DNA of 64,000 bases from Amphibalanus amphitrite (GCF_019059575.1 NW_024881832.1:186001-250000), one strand, 5' to 3'; numbered from the stretch's first letter, positions 1 to 13,250 are shown. A program made the numbers and translations. Notes: a model not told the origin generated them from the letters alone.

Positions 1-600
1 TTACCACACTTGCGTCCTAACGTTATCTGTATCCTTTTCCTACCACTTACCAGTCATGACTTAGTACCACATTCATGCATGCAGTGAACTTCTTTTCGCT
101 CCTGGCGTTTTGTCTGTGTCTTGTGAGGGCTGCATCCCCTTCTATGCATAGCAGTTTCGAATATCCCCCAACTTGGGTAGCTTAGATTAGTAATATGTAT
201 ACCTATCGGTCGTTCGTCCAGTGTTAGATTGTCCAGAGAAAACTCATCTTACCTGCGATTTTGCTGTCAGCAGTGGCTCCGTTGATTGATCATGTCATCA
301 CATTATGCATCAACGCCAACCATACCTAAATTCATCCTATAGTAATTTGGACCACGAGGGCGGCGTCAGTGTATGGAATGCCTGCAGTCGGGAGGCATGT
401 CTGCATGCGTGCACTTTCAGAGCACTTCAGTACGGCCATATAATGGCTGGTGGCGCCCCGTTACGTATAGGTCTTCGAGACGCAAAGGCGGCAAAGGTAC
501 ACATAGCAGACAGCCTTACAGTTATACAACATATACAGCCCGATAAAGCTGTAGGGCTGACCACGAGCGTGTCGGGGGACCCAGCTTGAGCTTGGAAGTA
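1..600. other. No recognisable feature
   Basis: Mixed-composition non-coding sequence. The short open frames are not supported by any protein motif. Confidence 0.6.
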
Positions 601-619
601 CTGGCCGCTCTTCATCCCC

Positions 620-850
620 GGCCGATGCAATGGTCTGTTGCGGTCCGGCGGTCCGACTGATGGTCCTACCGGACGGTCGGTCCGGTGTGGTCCGACTGAC
701 GGTCCTCCGCGGTCTGTCCAGTGTCCTACGGCCCTCCGCGGTCCGACTTCCGTCCGACGGTCCGGTGTGGTCCGTCCTACGGTCCTTAGCGGTCCGACTT
801 CCGTCCGACGGTCCGGTGTGGTCCGACTGACGGTCCTCCGCAGTCCGACC
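620..850. repeat. Minisatellite, CGGTCCGAC-type units
   Basis: Repeats of GGTCCGACT(T/G), CCGTCCGACGGTCCGGTGTG and GACGGTCCTCCGC in varying order form a degenerate minisatellite. It produces overlapping false open frames on both strands (G/R/T/P-rich peptides). Confidence 0.85.
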
Positions 851-1044
851 GGCAATCCATCTCTGGCGCGGTGATTTGCGGTGCGTAGCCCGCGACGAGT
901 GACCGTGTCCCGCGCCTCGCCAATCGCTCGCCATCTGATCAGGATCGGCTGAGTTTCATTGACAGGGCCATTAGTCTGTCGAGCCGCAGCGGCACTGAAA
1001 GGCAGGCGGGCCGTCATCGCTCCGACGCGGCCGGCACTTGAGCT

Positions 1045-1240
1045 GTCTTTTATAGGTCCAGGTGGACAATATTGGGGGATCGTAGGTCCAGCGGACACTA
1101 TTGGCGCCGTCATAGGTCCAGCAGGACAATGTTGGGGCCATCGCCAGGTCCAGCGGGACAACATGGAGGCCGATAATAGGTCCAGCGGGACAATATGGGG
1201 GCCGATATAATAGGTCCAGCGGGACAATATTGGGGATGTC
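1045..1240. repeat. Minisatellite, about 31-bp unit containing TAGGTCCAGCGGGACAATAT
   Basis: About six imperfect copies of ATAGGTCCAGC(G/A)GGACAAT followed by TTGGGGGC-like sequence. No coding potential is seen. Confidence 0.85.
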
Positions 1241-1824
1241 AACGGTCGAGCGAGATAAGCGAACCTGTCTGAGGCTGAACGAGCAATTTGATTAGGGGCT
1301 CGAGTGAATAAGGTATCTTTTCTTTGGTGCTGATGGCTTTCACATCTCCTTTTTCAGTTAACCAATGATGAAAAAGGATTAATATGGATAACTAACCCAG
1401 CGCCTACACACGCTCCCATGCATCATGACCATGGCGAACACATGATGTGCTTCAGTTGTCTCCGTTCCGCTACAGGTATCCATTACGTTCGCCGCCATTC
1501 CTGCAGCTGCACACATGTGCCATTCGGGGCAGCTGCAGATCACTGTGTGCTAGTGCACCGGCGGCTGGACGGCGCTCATTTCCGGGAACGGGCCGCGGTC
1601 CGGTGCAGACGCCGCTGGCCGTGCCAAATGGGCCCCGTGGTCGCTCCCCGGAGCGTCCCAGACTGCCTACTAGAGTCCCAGAGCGGCGGCCGACCCGACT
1701 ACAACGCCCTGCGCGTGTCAGCGGAAACGGGTACAGATACTCTGTGGACGTGCACTCAGTGCAGCACATGTCTGAGTGTCGACCAACTGTACACCCCAGT
1801 CATACAGACGGAGGGTACCGCCTG

Positions 1825-2150
1825 ATCAATTTTCAGTCACAGACCGAATACCATAAACCGTCTGGGACTTCATATAAGGCCACTTTTTAATTACGGACCG
1901 AATCCGTAGAAATTCCAAAGCCATGGACCGAGTGCCGTCTAGGAATTTACCAGTCATAGACCGGGTATCGTAAATATAGGGCTTCCTGAGTCATAGACCG
2001 AGTGTCGTTTATAAATAAAGGGTTCCCTGAGCCACGAGCAAAAGTTCGTTCATACCTATGTAGGGGATTTCTGAGTTGCAATTACCAAGTGCTGCCTTAG
2101 CGATCAGTCAGTCAAATTCTTCGGTCACGGACTGACCATAATTTCATGAG
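1825..2150. repeat. Degenerate tandem repeat with CATAGACCGAGT core
   Basis: Units of roughly 50-60 bp contain CA(T/C)(A/G)GACCG(A/G)(G/A)T followed by TCGT-like sequence and an AT-rich spacer. There are about six decayed copies. Confidence 0.6.
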
Positions 2151-2657
2151 TCATCCGTCTAAACAACTGCATGACGTGTGGGAGGCTGAGTGTTAAATGA
2201 ACGATGCCTCTGCGTTTCCAAAGAGCTGAGTGTGAGGACGGGATATTTGAACAATGACACGCATGAATCCAAGAGAGGCTCTCGAGCACCGCAGGCTGTT
2301 CCCCGGGCGGATTTAGACACAGGGCTGCCGCAGGTCCGAGGTGGGGTCAGACAGAGGATCACATCTCGTCCCCAGGGGTCAATCTCTGGGTCACACTGGT
2401 CCCTGGAGAAAGATTCAGGCACAGGTACTGTAAGTAGTTTCATACATTACAGGGCTGACTGATAAGTGATAAGCCATCGCTGCCCGCAGTGCAGACCGCG
2501 CCCAGTACGATAGGTGTGCGCCGTGCGGTGGTCCCGTGCCCACACTGACTGCGCCCCGCTGCGGTTCGCACCGCTCCTCATGTGTGCTGCGGTCGGCAAC
2601 ACACCGGATCACCGTGGGTGCGCTGTCTCACTGCAGGACACACAGACACACACGCAC

Positions 2658-3374
<717 letters not shown>

Positions 3375-3899
3375 CTCTTATACACATATACCTACTTACC
3401 TACACGATGGTGGCAAGGAGCTGGGAGATAGCATTTAGGATCTATCGGATAGCGAGCGCCCCACCAATAAATCTGTCAAGTTAATGGCACTGGCACTGCC
3501 TTATCTATCTTGTTCCCGTCTATATCTATCGTCGTTACTTTGCATACGTCCTTGGTCCTTATGTAGACACAAGTCATCTTAGCCGCAAGTCCTTACCGTT
3601 ACTTCACGTCTTCACAGTAGGTACTGAAAGTCTACTGACTGGCCTACTCATCTAACTAGACACAAGCCTGAATGTTTTTTTATATATAAATAAAACCACC
3701 AGCTTATTTTGTTTTATCACGACTTATTTCATGGTCCTTTCTCCTAAGCGAACAATGTGATTGGTGAAGGTCTGATTCGCTTCGGGCGCAGGACGCGGGC
3801 AGTAGGTAGGCATATGGAATTCATGTATGAACTAAATATCCTATTTCAGTTATCTATTAGAAACGCTTTTAGCGAATGCTTCACTTTCAGAGATGACAC

Positions 3900-4640
3900 G
3901 CTGGATCCGGTCGTGAGCTCTGTGGGGCGCGCGGCGGTTAGCCCGTCTCTGTCCGCACCACTGCACAGGCGCAGCGCGTGACTCGTTACCAGGCCACCGA
4001 ATGGGCGGCCACCTGGCCGGCCAGCCACTCACGAGGTGCTGTTTATGCGCGCGCGGCCGTGTCGTATCTCAGCGCTAATCTGGTGCTGGTGGCCCGGCTG
4101 GATGTTTGTTATAGCGCTGTGGTCCGTCCGGCTGACACAGACGCCGGCCGCTCGGCTTTAATTGACTAATCAGCGGTGGGGCGGCCGATGCCAGCTGGCA
4201 TGAACCGGGAGCCACCCGTGCTGACTGGACGGGGCACGGCCGAACGGCCCCGGCGCCGCGGCGGCGCTGACCGCCGGCCGCCGAACGGCCCGGCGCGCCG
4301 CTCTCGGTCTTCCTGGCATACCGGCCTCGACGGGGCGTGCGGCGCTGTCACACGGGCCGGTCTGCAGGCGCGTCGCTGGCCGTGGGCGAGCGTCGGCCGT
4401 GCCAGCGCCGTCGGGCCGCCGCCCACACTTCGTCACAGCTCCGTCCGTCCGTCCGTCCGTCTGCCCGCGGGTCGGCCACGGCCCCAGGCGGTGCCGCCGA
4501 CACGTCAGCGGCCGCGCTGCACAACGTGCGGTTAGCGGCAGCCGTGCCAGCGGCCCTGACGTCACGCGACATCCAGACGGCAGCCGTCAGCCGATCTGGC
4601 AGCTCGTCAGCTGATCTGGCAGCCAGCGCACCGCCACAGA
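3900..4640. other. CpG-rich segment, no gene recognised
   Basis: High G+C with abundant CpG and a short CCGT run (about 4440-4461). Open frames exist on both strands but none has a recognisable domain or splice pattern. It could be a CpG-rich regulatory tract. Confidence 0.4.
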
Positions 4641-5574
4641 CGGTCCTTCAAGTTAATTAATTCATGTCGACAGTCGGCCTGTTTGAAGAGAGTGCGCTGC
4701 GCCCGCCGTGCCGGACCTAAAAGCGTCCACGGCTCTGGGGCACACTGCGCCCTGTCGTGTGATCTCCCTGGCACCAGATGCTATATTTTCTGTGACGCTC
4801 CTCTGCCTCGTCGTCCTGTCATCTTATCATTAGTTGCCGTCTCGCAGCTCGGTCGGCCTGACGTCTTACTTTCTGTCCCGCTGCTGGCGTACCAGCACCC
4901 CATGCTCTGCCGTGTCGCCCCGGCCTGTTGCCACTGGCGCCATAGTGCCGTTCCCGTTCCCCCGATGCTCTGTCGCCACGGATATAAACACTATGTTATC
5001 CTGTTACTCTGCCACGGTATGTGGCCATGCTGCACTGTTGCCTGGTGTGTTAGTACCTTGCTGACCTGACGTTTCACTTTTGGAGACTAACGTGTCACCT
5101 CAGCAGTCACCTGCCTCATGGTGCCGCGCCGTGCAGCGGGCTGGTGGAGACTGGAGACGGGGCGAGGTGATCTCCAAGCCCCGGGCGGGGTTCTGTGTGC
5201 ATGTGCGGGAGGGGGGGGGGGGGGTGAATCATATGGTCCCATCGGGGCTGGTGTGGGGACGGGGAGGTGGCGAGGGGCATGATAAGACCGGCGCGGCGCC
5301 CGCCGCCGCGCCGGCTGATACGAGGTGATGCGATACGCCCGAAATGACATCGACGCCTCTGGGAGCGGCCTGTAGTCCAAACAGACCATGCCCATACTGG
5401 CACATAACTAGAGGGTAGAATTGCAACACGTCCCCGCCTATACCTATAGAGTACCGTACCGGGAACGGTACACCATATATCATCCTCATCTCCGGACCAG
5501 CCTCCCTCCCCAGGAGCACCGTGAATGAAGGAACGCCCACAGTGGCCAGTGGCCATCCCCCGCTGCCAGCACCG
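4641..5574. other. No recognisable feature
   Basis: Non-coding sequence with a 14-base G run near 5210. Short open frames are compositional. Confidence 0.5.
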
Positions 5575-5701
<127 letters not shown>

Positions 5702-6145
5702 CTTACCACCCCACCTCCCTGGTGGTTCCAGTACCTAACCGTCGCCATCCGACGGTCACTGACCACTGAGTTGACACAGACACCGACAGGTCATCAGAAA
5801 TTCGCTCGGCGCGCCCCTGCCAGCCGCGTTCCGCGCTCCAGTATAGATGGCTCGGGCGGCGCCGGCATTCCACGCTCACGACATCCCTGAAGGCCGCGAT
5901 CGCTGCACGCGACACTCGATTGCATGACGAGCGAGTACACAGCGCTGAGCCGGACGCCCTTGGGACGTAGTACAGTCTGTAGTACCTTTTCTACTTACGA
6001 GCGGTTTAATGATTTTATCCCGTACCGCCGGTATGTTTCGGGCACTTAAAGGTAAGAATACATTTCATATAAAATATACGACATAATTCAGTCTAGACGA
6101 AATGTCTACTAGACGTTTTACAGTTTTTTAATCGTCTAGACGTTT

Positions 6146-6283
6146 AACAAATCAAACGACATCTGATAATTTTCTCTCTTTGCACGTCAAACAATTGTAA
6201 ACACTGTCTACGGTGCGGGATAATAACAATTATAACAACAATAACAAAGAGAGAAAATTATCAGATGTCGTGTAACTGATTTG
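6146..6283. repeat. Inverted repeat (138-bp hairpin)
   Basis: AACAAATCA...ACGACATCTGATAATTTTC on the left is mirrored by GAAAATTATCAGATGTCGT...TGATTTGTT on the right, with an AT-rich loop of about 60 nt. It abuts the left end of the TTAA element at 6284. Confidence 0.85.
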
Positions 6284-7152
6284 TTAACCCTAGCCGGCCG
6301 AGGGGGGACGGCCGACGGGTGCGCCCCCCCCACCCCATAGGTTTTTTCACGATAGCTCCGGACACACTGGCGATAGAGCTGAAACTTGGCATACCTTACC
6401 TTTGATTTAAGCTGGATCTTTTGACACGAACTGCATTTTCAAGTCAGGTGAGGTCACTGACCTATGACGTCATAAGTGAACCTCTGCACGCGGTCTTCAG
6501 ATGTCGCAACTTCGCAACGCCGTCACTGCCAGAGGAGCTTTCACAGGGAAATGAAACTTGCAGGATCTAGTATCCATTACGAGTCTCACAACTTGTTTAT
6601 CTCGGATTTTTCCTAAAGGTCATATGAGGTCAGGTCATTTTCGTGACCTCACCATTATAAATCAATGGGGAAAAATGAAAACTACTATTCTGGCGCCGGG
6701 AACGATCTCCAACTATCTCAAGCACACAGAATCGTAATTTGATGCACTCCTTGCAAGGTAAGATGCGTCACTTTTGCAATGCTGACATTGCGTGACGTCA
6801 TTTATGACGTCATCAAGGTCATATTAGTTTTTCCCGATCAAATTGAGCTAGCGAGTCGGGAAAGCCACCAATGGGCTCTGAAACACCTGCCGAATCGAAT
6901 GATATGCGACATAACCTACTTCGACCAATTTCGTGACCTGGGGGCGCTGACCTGACCGTGACCTGAGGTGATGAGGTCAATCCAATAAGTTGACCTCACC
7001 CAAACAAAAAGTATATCATTCGACGCCCCAGAGCGAGGCGAACACGATGCTGCCAAAATCGCGGCTCTGCGGCCGTTTTTGAGAAGTTATTCACCAAAAA
7101 CAGAACCGTACCACTTAACCTGACCTCAGAGGTCACCGGTTGACCTAATACC

Positions 7153-8337
7153 TTAACCCTCGCCCCGTTGGGGGGGGGGGCCATTTTGGCCCCCCCCTGT
7201 GGTTTTTCCTGAATAGCAAGAAAACGGCGGCGCGCAGCGCCGCCAAATTTTCAGTACCTTCCCGGGCATCAATTTGACACCTTCACACCAAATTTCAAGT
7301 CTTAGGTCACCTTAGGTCAGGAGTTATTGAGGTCAAACTGAGGTCATGTTCGAGCAAAAATGAGCAAAAAACATGCAATCTTGAAACGCTCACCAAATCT
7401 ACAGTTATCAAGCAATTTCAAAGTTCTTTATATGGTCTAGTAGACAAAAAGCGGCGCTACAAAACTGCTATCTCGGATTTTCAAAATTTTTGGTTTTTGA
7501 CCAAAAAAAATTCAAAAAATTGATTTTTTTAGAAAAACTTTGAAAAAATCCAAAAATTTTCCGAATTTCGAAAAAAACCGGAATATATGTGATAGACCCA
7601 GCGCTCTTCTATATACATACCAAATTTCAGATCGATATCTCGTTTTTTGGCCAAGTTATAGCGAAAAAACTGTTCAAAAATGATGACGTCAAATTTTTGA
7701 ACTTAATTTTTAGCAATTCTAGACCACGTACTGCAAAACAAAGACCACCATTGAACTCCCCGTGACGAGCCGCATCGATTCGATACCCATTTTATGCAAA
7801 AATATTAACTTTGAAATTTGACCTAATTTGACCTGACCTTGACCTGACCTTGACCTGACCTTGACCAAAACGTGATCTAAGCTGGCCCCAAAGGCTGCCT
7901 GACCCATATAATCGCATTTGTCATGTAAAATGGACCATAAAACATGCATCACACGACACTTTCATATTGTGACCCCCCCGTGACCTGACCTCTGTGACCT
8001 GACCTGGTATCAGTGACCTCAGATAGCAAAATATGTGTTTGAAGAACATTTCCCCATCGATGATTTTCAATGAAATGCATTTTACTCGATTTTACAACTC
8101 ATTTCTTGAAGTGCCTGTAAACGGTGAAAATTGGACCTTTGACCTGACCTGTGACGTCATCGGTTTGACCTAGGTCAATAAAATTGGGTCACAAGGTAGT
8201 TCCCCGTTGGGGCTATCCAACGCCGTTTACCGCTTGTCGCTATGTTGCGTGGTTCTCGAGATCTTAGGGGGGGGGCCAAAATGGCCCCCCCCCAACCGGG
8301 CGCGTTGCTCGGCAGAGCCCAACGGGGCGCGGGTTAA
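7153..8337. mobile_element. TTAA-type piggyBac-like non-autonomous element (nested copy)
   Basis: Begins TTAACCCTCGCCCCGTTGGG and ends CCCAACGGGGCGCGGGTTAA. Just inside both ends a G-run and C-run surround CCATTTTGG or CCAAAATGG, forming hairpins. 1,185 bp, no coding capacity. TTAA duplication with CCC/GGG ends is the piggyBac hallmark; the family assignment is inferred from these ends alone. Confidence 0.85.
7815..7865. promoter_or_regulatory. Cluster of TGACCT nuclear-receptor-type half-sites
   Basis: Within 50 bp TGACC(T) recurs at short regular spacing (TTGACCTAATTTGACC, then CTGACCTTGACC units). TGACCT is the complement of the AGGTCA half-site, and TGACCTTGA contains the extended monomer site. 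Whether anything binds is unknown. Confidence 0.4.
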
Positions 8338-8509
8338 ACTTGGGTATCAATATCTGCGTCTCGTAACGGCGCACACGCTCGTTTTTCCGCGACGCGCTAG
8401 CTACAGCAGGGGCGAAACGGCGAGGGGGGGGAACATACCCGCCCCCCACCCCTCGGCCGGCGCGTAGGTATGTAGAAAACCAATAGGTCCGGTGAGGGGT
8501 AAACGTCTT

Positions 8510-8770
8510 AAGGCCTGGCTACACTATCCGTTTTCTGCGTGCGTTTTTTGCGGGTTTGCGTTTTTGCGTAATATCGTTCTAGAAAAAATTAGAAATAATA
8601 TAATTTTTACATTAGCTATATACAAAACTTAATATAACTCTTGACTTATAGTAACTAAGAATTAATATAAAACATCACAAAAACGTAATATCAATTATTT
8701 TTCTAGAACGACATTACGCAAAAGCCGCAAACCCGCAAAAAAAAAACGCACGCAGAAAACGCAAGGCCTT
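8510..8770. mobile_element. Hairpin MITE with AAGGCCT ends
   Basis: AAGGCCT...CGTTTTCTGCGTGCG, then a T run, GCGGGTTTGCG, TTGCGTAAT and TCGTTCTAGAA on the left; all appear as reverse complement on the right. Arms are about 70 bp and the loop is AT-rich. 261 bp, non-coding. Confidence 0.88.
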
Positions 8771-9535
8771 TAGACGATTAGCAAACTGTTAAACGTCTAT
8801 AGTCTGGCAAACCTAAGAAAGAACGGAGCTCCTGAATCTTTGCCACGTGTTTTGATCACTATTCACTGGACGAGTATAGTTCGAAGAAAATTCGTGTAAA
8901 AGGTCGTTAGAGAAATATTCTTCAATATATTCTATTCAATATCAAAACGTGCATCAACGGTGCATCATCAATGGTGCACGTGCATCCATTTTTTTTTGCA
9001 CCCGAAAGATCAACGAAAGATATCGGCGGCAAGTTTACTTTACTCTTGACTTTACTGACTTTACTACTCTCGGCGGTACGGGATAAAATTATTAAACCCA
9101 CTGTGATTAAACCGGGCCTTGATTAAACCGCTCGTAGGTAGAAAAATCTTTTAAACGTCTCGCCTATCGGCTGGACGTTCAAAAGATTTGTTCTACATAC
9201 GTTACTCGGGGTTTAATATATAATAATGCCTTTGGGGCGCGATAATAACGTATAACAAACGTTAAATAAACGATAAACCAATAACCAGTAACAGTCACCG
9301 TAATTTCTGGAGTAGGTCGGGAGTGTAGGAAGTAGGAACACACTGACAAACAGACGTTGCAGGAAGTCTTTTGTCACGATGCGAGTCAGGATCTGCAGAG
9401 CGGTCAGTTGACTGGAAGGATGGGGCAGCGGTGTGAGTCGGGGTTCCTTGGGCTGGCATAGGGAGAGTTACTAGGTACTTAGTCGGTGATCGGTGTCCCA
9501 GAGTGTGGCAGAATGAGGTGTGGGTCCGAACGGTA

Positions 9536-12385
9536 GGGTAAGGTGCCTAATTAGCGACCCTTTCCGATTTGCGACCTACCTCCCTACAGAAAAACTAGCA
9601 GGAGAAAACGGGGTAAAAATATCGTCAAAAGGTCAGCCATACTTTGGTTATCAAATTAAATTATTTTCCGGTCGTCGATGTTTCTGGTGGGACGTTTCAG
9701 GTGAGTTTAAATAAAAATGACGAGTTTCTTATCCAAAACGTGTGTGTTTGGGCCATCTCTGATGAAAAGCGATGCACATTAGGATGATGCACCTTTATTA
9801 TCCTGAATCGACGTTCCTTCTTCAATTGATTGCCGTTTTCCCATAGTGAATCGCTCAACTGTGCTTAGCATGGCGGTTAAAAATGTGTCGCAACTCATCT
9901 ATATTACTATTTGAGGAGGGTGCGTCTGTCCGTTACCGAGGTCCCAACTTGGTGGTGCTTTGCGTGGACTACAGGCCAGACCGTTGCACCTAGCCCGGTG
10001 AAATTTGCACAACTTATAGATCAAGGATGCGCGACGTGCCTTTGAGGGGTCTCAGCTCGATCGGATTGATAGGGAGCGCGTGGCGCGTGCTCAAAAAGTG
10101 CAAATTCGCGTCATAGACTTTACATGTATAAATCGGCGTGCGAAATCGGGCGAAAACGGCTAATTTTGGCCGACACGGGTCCAGTTCACGTGCAATATCT
10201 TGGTGACCAGGGGTCCGACCGGCACGGGGAAAACAGCATCGTGTACAGAATTGAACGGGCTATTGAATGGTGTGCAATGCAGAGGATAGCACGCGCCACG
10301 TGCATCGGAGACGGCACTTTTATTTGAAAAATTGCGGTTTTTGAGGGATTTTTGAATTAATTTTAGCTTTAGGTGACCGGTAAATGGAGCGAGTTGAATC
10401 AACGCCAATTTGCAAGAGAAAGGTACCGCCTCTCATATAAAAATTGTGAAAAGCTGATTAATCTAAATCAAGGTGGTGCAAATCACAGGAGAAAATGGTG
10501 TTTGTCAATTTTGTGCCACTTTATTAATCACACGGGGTTTGCTGCATAACCTGATACCTTTGGCAATTGAATATGGTACCATTGGATAGAGCATTCAATT
10601 CTGTCCAATATTCACTTTTCATTTTTGCATGATTATTAACAGTATCCTTAAAAATGTAAATGTTCCAAACCATTACATTGCCATTTTTAGCGAAATTCAT
10701 CGATGGCCCTCAAAAGATTTCACGACAGTTTTCGAATCATTCTAAAGTAGAACGCATGATAACGCATGACACGCATGACACGGGCACCTCGATGCGATGT
10801 ATCTTTTTGTTTTCTTACAAAATGCTTGGCCGTCAAAAAGCAATCGAACGAAATGGATATCTACCAACCAAATCGACACAGACCAACCCAATACCCACGG
10901 GTCAAAAAAATCCCCCCTTCGCGTTGCGGAGCACGCGGGTAACCCTAGTATTTCCTATTTGCGCCTGACATGGTCGCAAATAGCTCAAGAAGGGAAAGAA
11001 AGGGGAAAAGAGAGAAATGAAAATGAGGTGTAGCTGAAGCTTGCAATGTGTGGAAGGGGATGCCAAATGTCGTCACCAGGGATGCGGAGCCGTGGAAATT
11101 TCAGACGGCTCCGGCTCCGGCTCCGGCTCCGGAGAAAAAAATCGGCTCCGGCTCCGGCTCCGGCTCCGGGTGAAATGTTATGGCGGCTCCGGCTCCGGCT
11201 CCGGCTCCGAGTAAAATGCTCCGGCTCCGGCGGCTCCGACTCAGTACATCCCCTATGCAATCAATTAAATACGGGTGGAAGAAACATTGGATTGGTTATA
11301 CGCGTTACTCTTTGCCATGGCCGGATCATGACCGCGTCCTCGCGCAAACGCACCTCGGAGAGAACTGGCAGAACAAAGGACTAGGAAGCGATGGCATTGG
11401 AAACGCAGTCGCCGCGAATCGGAGTTCACTGAACCATCGTAAGCTGACACCCGTCTCGGCAGAGACGGTGCTGGGAGTCGCAGTCCACTGCACTGGCTTG
11501 AAAACAATGGCCGTCACCTGATGACCGGTCCTCATGTTCTGGGGATGCAGTAGACGTGGGGGGGGGGGGGAGGAGCAGACAGGAAGTTGATTGCGTACTG
11601 TGGGATACTGGGGATATTCGGCTTTTTTCATTCACTTGATGGCCCATGACGAAAGTACATACGATATGTTTCACTGCCTTGTACTGTCAAACCGAACTAG
11701 GTCAATTATTTTTTTTCTTCTTCAAAAAATAAAAAGGAGCCGGAGTCGCCCCCTTTTTTGGCGGCTCCGGCTCCGGCTCCGGCTCCGGTCTATATTGTTT
11801 CACGGCTCCGGCTCCGGCTCCGGCTCCGGGCAAAATATGCCGGCTCCGGCGGCTCCGGCTCCGACTCCGGCTCCGGCTCCGCATCCCTGGTCGTCACCGA
11901 CTGCAGGGGTGCGAATTCAGCGCGGACCTCGAATATCATACGAGATAGCCCGCAAAATTTGGGTTTCCGCCTTCTTTTCGCCTTTCGGTGCATCACGTGA
12001 TCAGTTTTTACTTCCGGAAATGTGTTGGATAAACGTTCCTGTTCGAGTGATTGAGTGCTTTGCGTATAGGTTACCTTTTTTAGATCATATTTCATCTTTT
12101 CAGGCGTCGCATTTTTTTGCCATTTTTAATATGGGGAAACCCATAGACTTATTAGCGACCCTCCCCGGTCGCTAATCGGGAAGAGTTCCCTATTAGCGTT
12201 TTTTGCAATGGTTTGCCAAAATGCTCACTACAAATAAGTTAGTGAATATTGGGGCAGAAAATGACTATATTTTAATAGAAAAATGAACGATCTCTCCGAA
12301 AATCAAGCCAGTAATACAGTGGCACCCACAGAGCGTGAGCAATGACGGTTCAAATTAAGGGGGTCGCTAATTAGGCACCTTACCC
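9536..12385. mobile_element. 2.85-kb DNA element with perfect 25-bp inverted ends and TA duplication
   Basis: The left end GGGTAAGGTGCCTAATTAGC plus GACCC (9536-9560) is an exact reverse complement of 12361-12385. Both ends are flanked by TA (9534-9535 and 12386-12387). TTAGCGACC motifs recur subterminally near 12150-12190. No transposase frame is visible, so it is non-autonomous. The TA duplication fits Tc1/mariner-like elements, but other families also use TA. Confidence 0.85.
11077..11889. mobile_element. hAT-type non-autonomous element with GGCTCC arrays and 8-bp target duplication
   Basis: Begins CAGGGATGCGGAGCCG and ends CGGCTCCGCATCCCTG, both flanked by GTCGTCAC (11069-11076 and 11890-11897), a perfect 8-bp duplication. 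CAGGG ends plus an 8-bp duplication define the hAT superfamily. The inverted ends merge into GGCTCC hexamer arrays at about 11100-11250 and 11735-11880. 813 bp, no transposase. Inserted inside the 9536-12385 element. Confidence 0.93.
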
Positions 12386-13250
12386 TATGGGCTGGTGGGA
12401 CAAAGTGGTGTGAGTTGGAGCGGCGAGGGCTGGTAGAATGGAGCAGTCGTGGTTTGGTGCAGGTCGGAGCGGTGCGCCCGGCTGCTGGCACGCGGTGCAC
12501 GGGCTGGTGCACGGGCCGTGCAGTCCCGTCCGTCCGCCCGCCGGCGCCCGGCTCGCTCGCAGTCCAGCTGGTAGGCAAACGACGCGTCGGTGAAACACGG
12601 CCCTGTCGTCGCCGCCGGCGCTCCAACGATAACAGAGCGAGCGGGCAGTCCGGCGGTCATCAGTACTGCTCTGTCACCGAGCCGCCCCTGTCACCGCACC
12701 CAGCCTCCGGTACCCAGCTCTCTGTGTCTGTCTGTCTGTCTGTCTGTCTCTCTCCCCTCTTCTCTCTTTCTCTCTCCCTACTCTATCCACCCTCTCTCTT
12801 CCCCTCTCTATCTCTCTCTCTCCCTCTCTTCTGATAAGAAGACATCTGATATCAGCGCCAGACAGGAACACTACATTCGCTAATCCGTACAATGCCAGGG
12901 CGTCGTCACTCGTCACCATCCACCGCCGGCCCCTATTTTCATTCCGCGCCTGCCAGGTCAGGTGACGGGTGAAGAGGCTGAGACGCGTCCCTCGATCAGC
13001 GAGTGGCAGACAGACCAAAGGGGCGCCGACAGACCGCGCCGTTGGCGTACCGGCGGAACGGATCGGCGCCGGGTGGGGCCACTTGGCCGCCGCGCTGCAC
13101 CACTGCACTGACGGGAAACGAGCGCAACTGGCACTGCCGATCGACTCACATCCGCCAGCTGCTGCTGGTTGACCCTTCACTGAACCCGACTCACTGAGCA
13201 CGGGGGGGGGGATGGGGGCCTGTCGACTGTCAGTGCCGGGGTAAAGTACT
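12386..13250. other. CpG-rich sequence with a TGTC/TCTC tract, no gene recognised
   Basis: 12400-12660 and 12960-13200 are GC- and CpG-rich. 12720-12830 is a TGTC run turning into TCTC-rich polypyrimidine. No splice-bounded coding exon could be supported on either strand. Confidence 0.4.

Larger units (their letters stand above)
6284..8465. mobile_element. TTAA-type piggyBac-like non-autonomous element (outer copy)
   Basis: The left end TTAACCCTAGCCGGCCGAGG at 6284 is matched near 8450 by CCCCTCGGCCGGC. The right terminus has lost its recognisable TTAA, so that end is approximate. The body has many TGACCT/AGGTCA half-sites. A second element of the same type (7153-8337) is inserted inside, making this the older one. 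Confidence 0.65.
5987..9145. mobile_element. Large inverted-repeat (fold-back) element, about 3.2 kb with nested insertions
   Basis: The left arm has TTTTCTACTTACGAGCGGTT (5987 on) and GATTTTATCCCGTACCGCCG (6011-6030). The right arm has their reverse complements at 9121-9145 and 9071-9089, and a second pair (TAGACGTTT.ACAGTTT...AATCGTCTA) links about 6120-6143 with 8772-8798. The interior holds the TTAA-type elements at 6284-8465 and the hairpin element at 8510-8770. No transposase is seen. Exact ends and target duplication are unclear. Confidence 0.7.

Noticed and set aside
427-1242. 271-codon minus-strand frame, R/T/P-rich
   Set aside because: Runs through two minisatellites; no domain, no conserved motif.
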